Below are positions 4,530 through 5,800 of a stretch of DNA of 5,800 nucleotides, piece after piece. Source of the DNA: Alphaproteobacteria bacterium. GTDB taxonomy: Bacteria > Pseudomonadota > Alphaproteobacteria > Rhodospirillales > Magnetospirillaceae. A program made the position numbers and the translations under genes. The notes beneath the pieces are model-generated. The model did no database searches, was not told the DNA's origin, and saw only the letters and a program-made list of their open reading frames with translations. The DNA is taken from contig JADFZP010000230.1 of NCBI GenBank assembly GCA_015232485.1, positions 1-5,800 on the forward strand. The letters are read 5' to 3'. The number at the start of each line of letters is the position of its first letter. The stretch's first letter is position 1.

Positions 4530-5800
4530 GACTTCTCCTTGCCTAAAATAGGCACGCGTCCCTTCCATACCTTCCCCCCCGCCGTCATCGCAATGAATTC
4601 CAGGTTTGGCAGCCGCCCAAGGAGTGGCGACGGGAACAATTCCGCCTCCTCTTCCATCAGCCGCTCGCCGGCATTGCCGCCGAACGCGATTTCGTTGGTC
4701 ACGTTGCTGCCCTGCGTCGTCATGATGTATTGGATTTTGGTCATCCCCAGCGTTTTGGCGATGTATTCCTGCGTCTTCCCATCGACCACCCGCAAGGCAA
4801 TCATATTGTTGAGATTGCCCAGCAACTGATATGCCTTGTCCTCTGACCCGGTGCGGGTCACAAAATCGGAAAGCGTCTGGGTGGCGGCGATCAGTCGGTA
4901 CTTGGCGCCCCGCCCCTTGTTGAGCATTTGGAGGAAAGGATCATTGACGGTCTCCGCCGCTTCGTCGACGAAGATGTTGACCGGCCGCAGATCGTCTTGT
5001 TCGGCGTAGTTGTAGCGGTCGCCCGCGACCGTCGTCAGGTCGGAGAGCAGCATGGCGCCGATCGCCGAACCGACCATCGCGTCGGACAGCGAGTCCAGGC
5101 CGATGTAGAGCACGCGGGCGTCCTTGATGATCGTCTGCAAATCCAGGATCGGCCGGGGATCGTCCATGTCGTCGGCGCGCGGCGACAGCAGCGGCGCCAA
5201 CTCGCCCGAAGTCAGCATGCTCATGATCGGGTTGAGGCTGGCGATCATCTTGGCCAAATGATCCTTGTTGTGGGCCGCCATCGCGAGCAGACCTTCAAGG
5301 TCCGGCGACGGGTGATCGGGCGCGATCTTCGCGTGATAGAGCTTGGTTAGCGCCGCGACCTTGTCCTTGGCCTTGTCAAGGACCGGTGCCGCCTCTTTGA
5401 CCCAGTTCGGCATCACCCGCGTGCAATAGGCGTCGACCACGCGCAAGACCAGACCTTCGACGCCGGCTTCCAGGTACCGCTTGATTGTTGTCAGCAACGG
5501 CGTCTCATTGACTGTCAACAAGCCCTGGATGACGTTGTTGAGTGCCATCTGGCCGAACGCCTTGAACGGGTCGGCGCCCGTCTCGGACGGGATCAGCGCG
5601 GCGATGCGCGAGGCGACCTCCATCGGTCTGTTGAAATTCTTGAGCGGGTTGATTCGCACCGATTCGCGCGGAAACGCCGGATGGAAGAAGGCGAACGCCT
5701 CCGGCTTGCCCGCCATCTCGCACGCTTTTCTGGCGTTCTCGCGAAGTTCTCCGTCCCCTTTCGGGTCCACGATGATCACGCACTCGCCGCGCAAGAATTT
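4526..5800 (-). CDS. traD: TraD conjugative coupling protein, SXT/TOL type, C-terminal 424 residues
   Basis: An inner-membrane-anchored, VirD4/FtsK-like ATPase that brings the relaxase-DNA complex to the type IV channel. The gene runs off the right edge; the reading frame is open to the last base. The visible part opens with RGECVIIVDPKGD, the strand after Walker A in this family, so Walker A and the N-terminal membrane helices should lie just outside. Further family blocks are NPLKNF, RIAALIPSETGADPFKAFGQ, the Walker B stretch VNIFVDEAAE (Asp279 and Glu280 of the visible part, bases 4961-4966) and the AATQTLSDF motif (Gln308). The middle insertion (about residues 150-230), with TSGELAPLLSP and DLQTIIKDARVLYIGLDSL, is typical of the SXT/TOL group (TIGR03743-like). 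A TTG at 5792-5794 is internal, not the start. It ends overlapping the 165-codon gene. Confidence 0.93.
   Translation of the reverse strand, partial: KFLRGECVIIVDPKGDGELRENARKACEMAGKPEAFAFFHPAFPRESVRINPLKNFNRPMEVASRIAALIPSETGADPFKAFGQMALNNVIQGLLTVNETPLLTTIKRYLEAGVEGLVLRVVDAYCTRVMPNWVKEAAPVLDKAKDKVAALTKLYHAKIAPDHPSPDLEGLLAMAAHNKDHLAKMIASLNPIMSMLTSGELAPLLSPRADDMDDPRPILDLQTIIKDARVLYIGLDSLSDAMVGSAIGAMLLSDLTTVAGDRYNYAEQDDLRPVNIFVDEAAETVNDPFLQMLNKGRGAKYRLIAATQTLSDFVTRTGSEDKAYQLLGNLNNMIALRVVDGKTQEYIAKTLGMTKIQYIMTTQGSNVTNEIAFGGNAGERLMEEEAELFPSPLLGRLPNLEFIAMTAGGKVWKGRVPILGKEKS
4535..4540 (-). promoter_or_regulatory. Ribosome binding site fixing the start of the 165-aa gene
   Basis: AAGGAG on the minus strand, within the last codons of traD, lies 5 bases before the ATG at 4529. 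It supports the short start over the ATG at 4568. Confidence 0.7.

Noticed and set aside
1..5800. CRISPR array, tRNA, rRNA, insertion sequence or attachment site
   Set aside because: No regularly spaced repeats, no cloverleaf-like sequence, no transposase or integrase and no long terminal inverted repeats were seen on either strand.

Overview
The window is a piece of the conjugation region of a mobile element, either an integrative conjugative element or a conjugative plasmid, from a GC-rich proteobacterium. High GC at third codon positions and strong Shine-Dalgarno sites before most transfer genes fit a beta- or gammaproteobacterial host. I cannot name the species. The transfer genes are of the F-like type IV secretion class (MPF_F), in the gene order of SXT/R391 and IncA/C elements. 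No integrase, attachment site or origin is in view, so ICE and plasmid cannot be told apart.

Layout from right to left, which is the direction of transfer-gene transcription (minus strand): the C-terminal 424 residues of a TraD-type coupling protein (5800-4526), a translationally coupled 165-residue protein of unknown function (4529-4032), and a DUF4400-type inner-membrane protein (4019-3366). After a cargo segment on the opposite strand, a second minus-strand block begins with traL (1222-938), traE (941-309) and the start of a probable traK (312-1, cut by the window edge). The junctions traL/traE, traE/traK and traD/165-aa are four-base start-stop overlaps.

The cargo (about 1449-3324) is read on the plus strand. 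It holds a 108-residue protein that I do not recognise and a 491-residue superfamily 1 (UvrD/Rep-like) DNA helicase with all core motifs. It sits between the traD/DUF4400 block and the traL block, which is where SXT/R391 elements carry variable DNA (hotspot HS1, between traJ and traL). This is the part of the window most likely to be new biology: a helicase plus a small orphan protein as accessory cargo.

Structure outside genes includes a divergent control region (1223-1448) with several dyads, two nearly identical 13-bp hairpins (GTCCG-NTT-CGGAC) at the ends of the two cargo genes, a -10-like box placed as expected for a leaderless helicase mRNA, and a 10-bp direct repeat in the 41-bp gap between the convergent helicase and DUF4400 genes. 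TraD would recruit DNA to the channel, TraL, TraE and TraK would help build the pilus and channel, and the cargo proteins would act on DNA in the cytoplasm.
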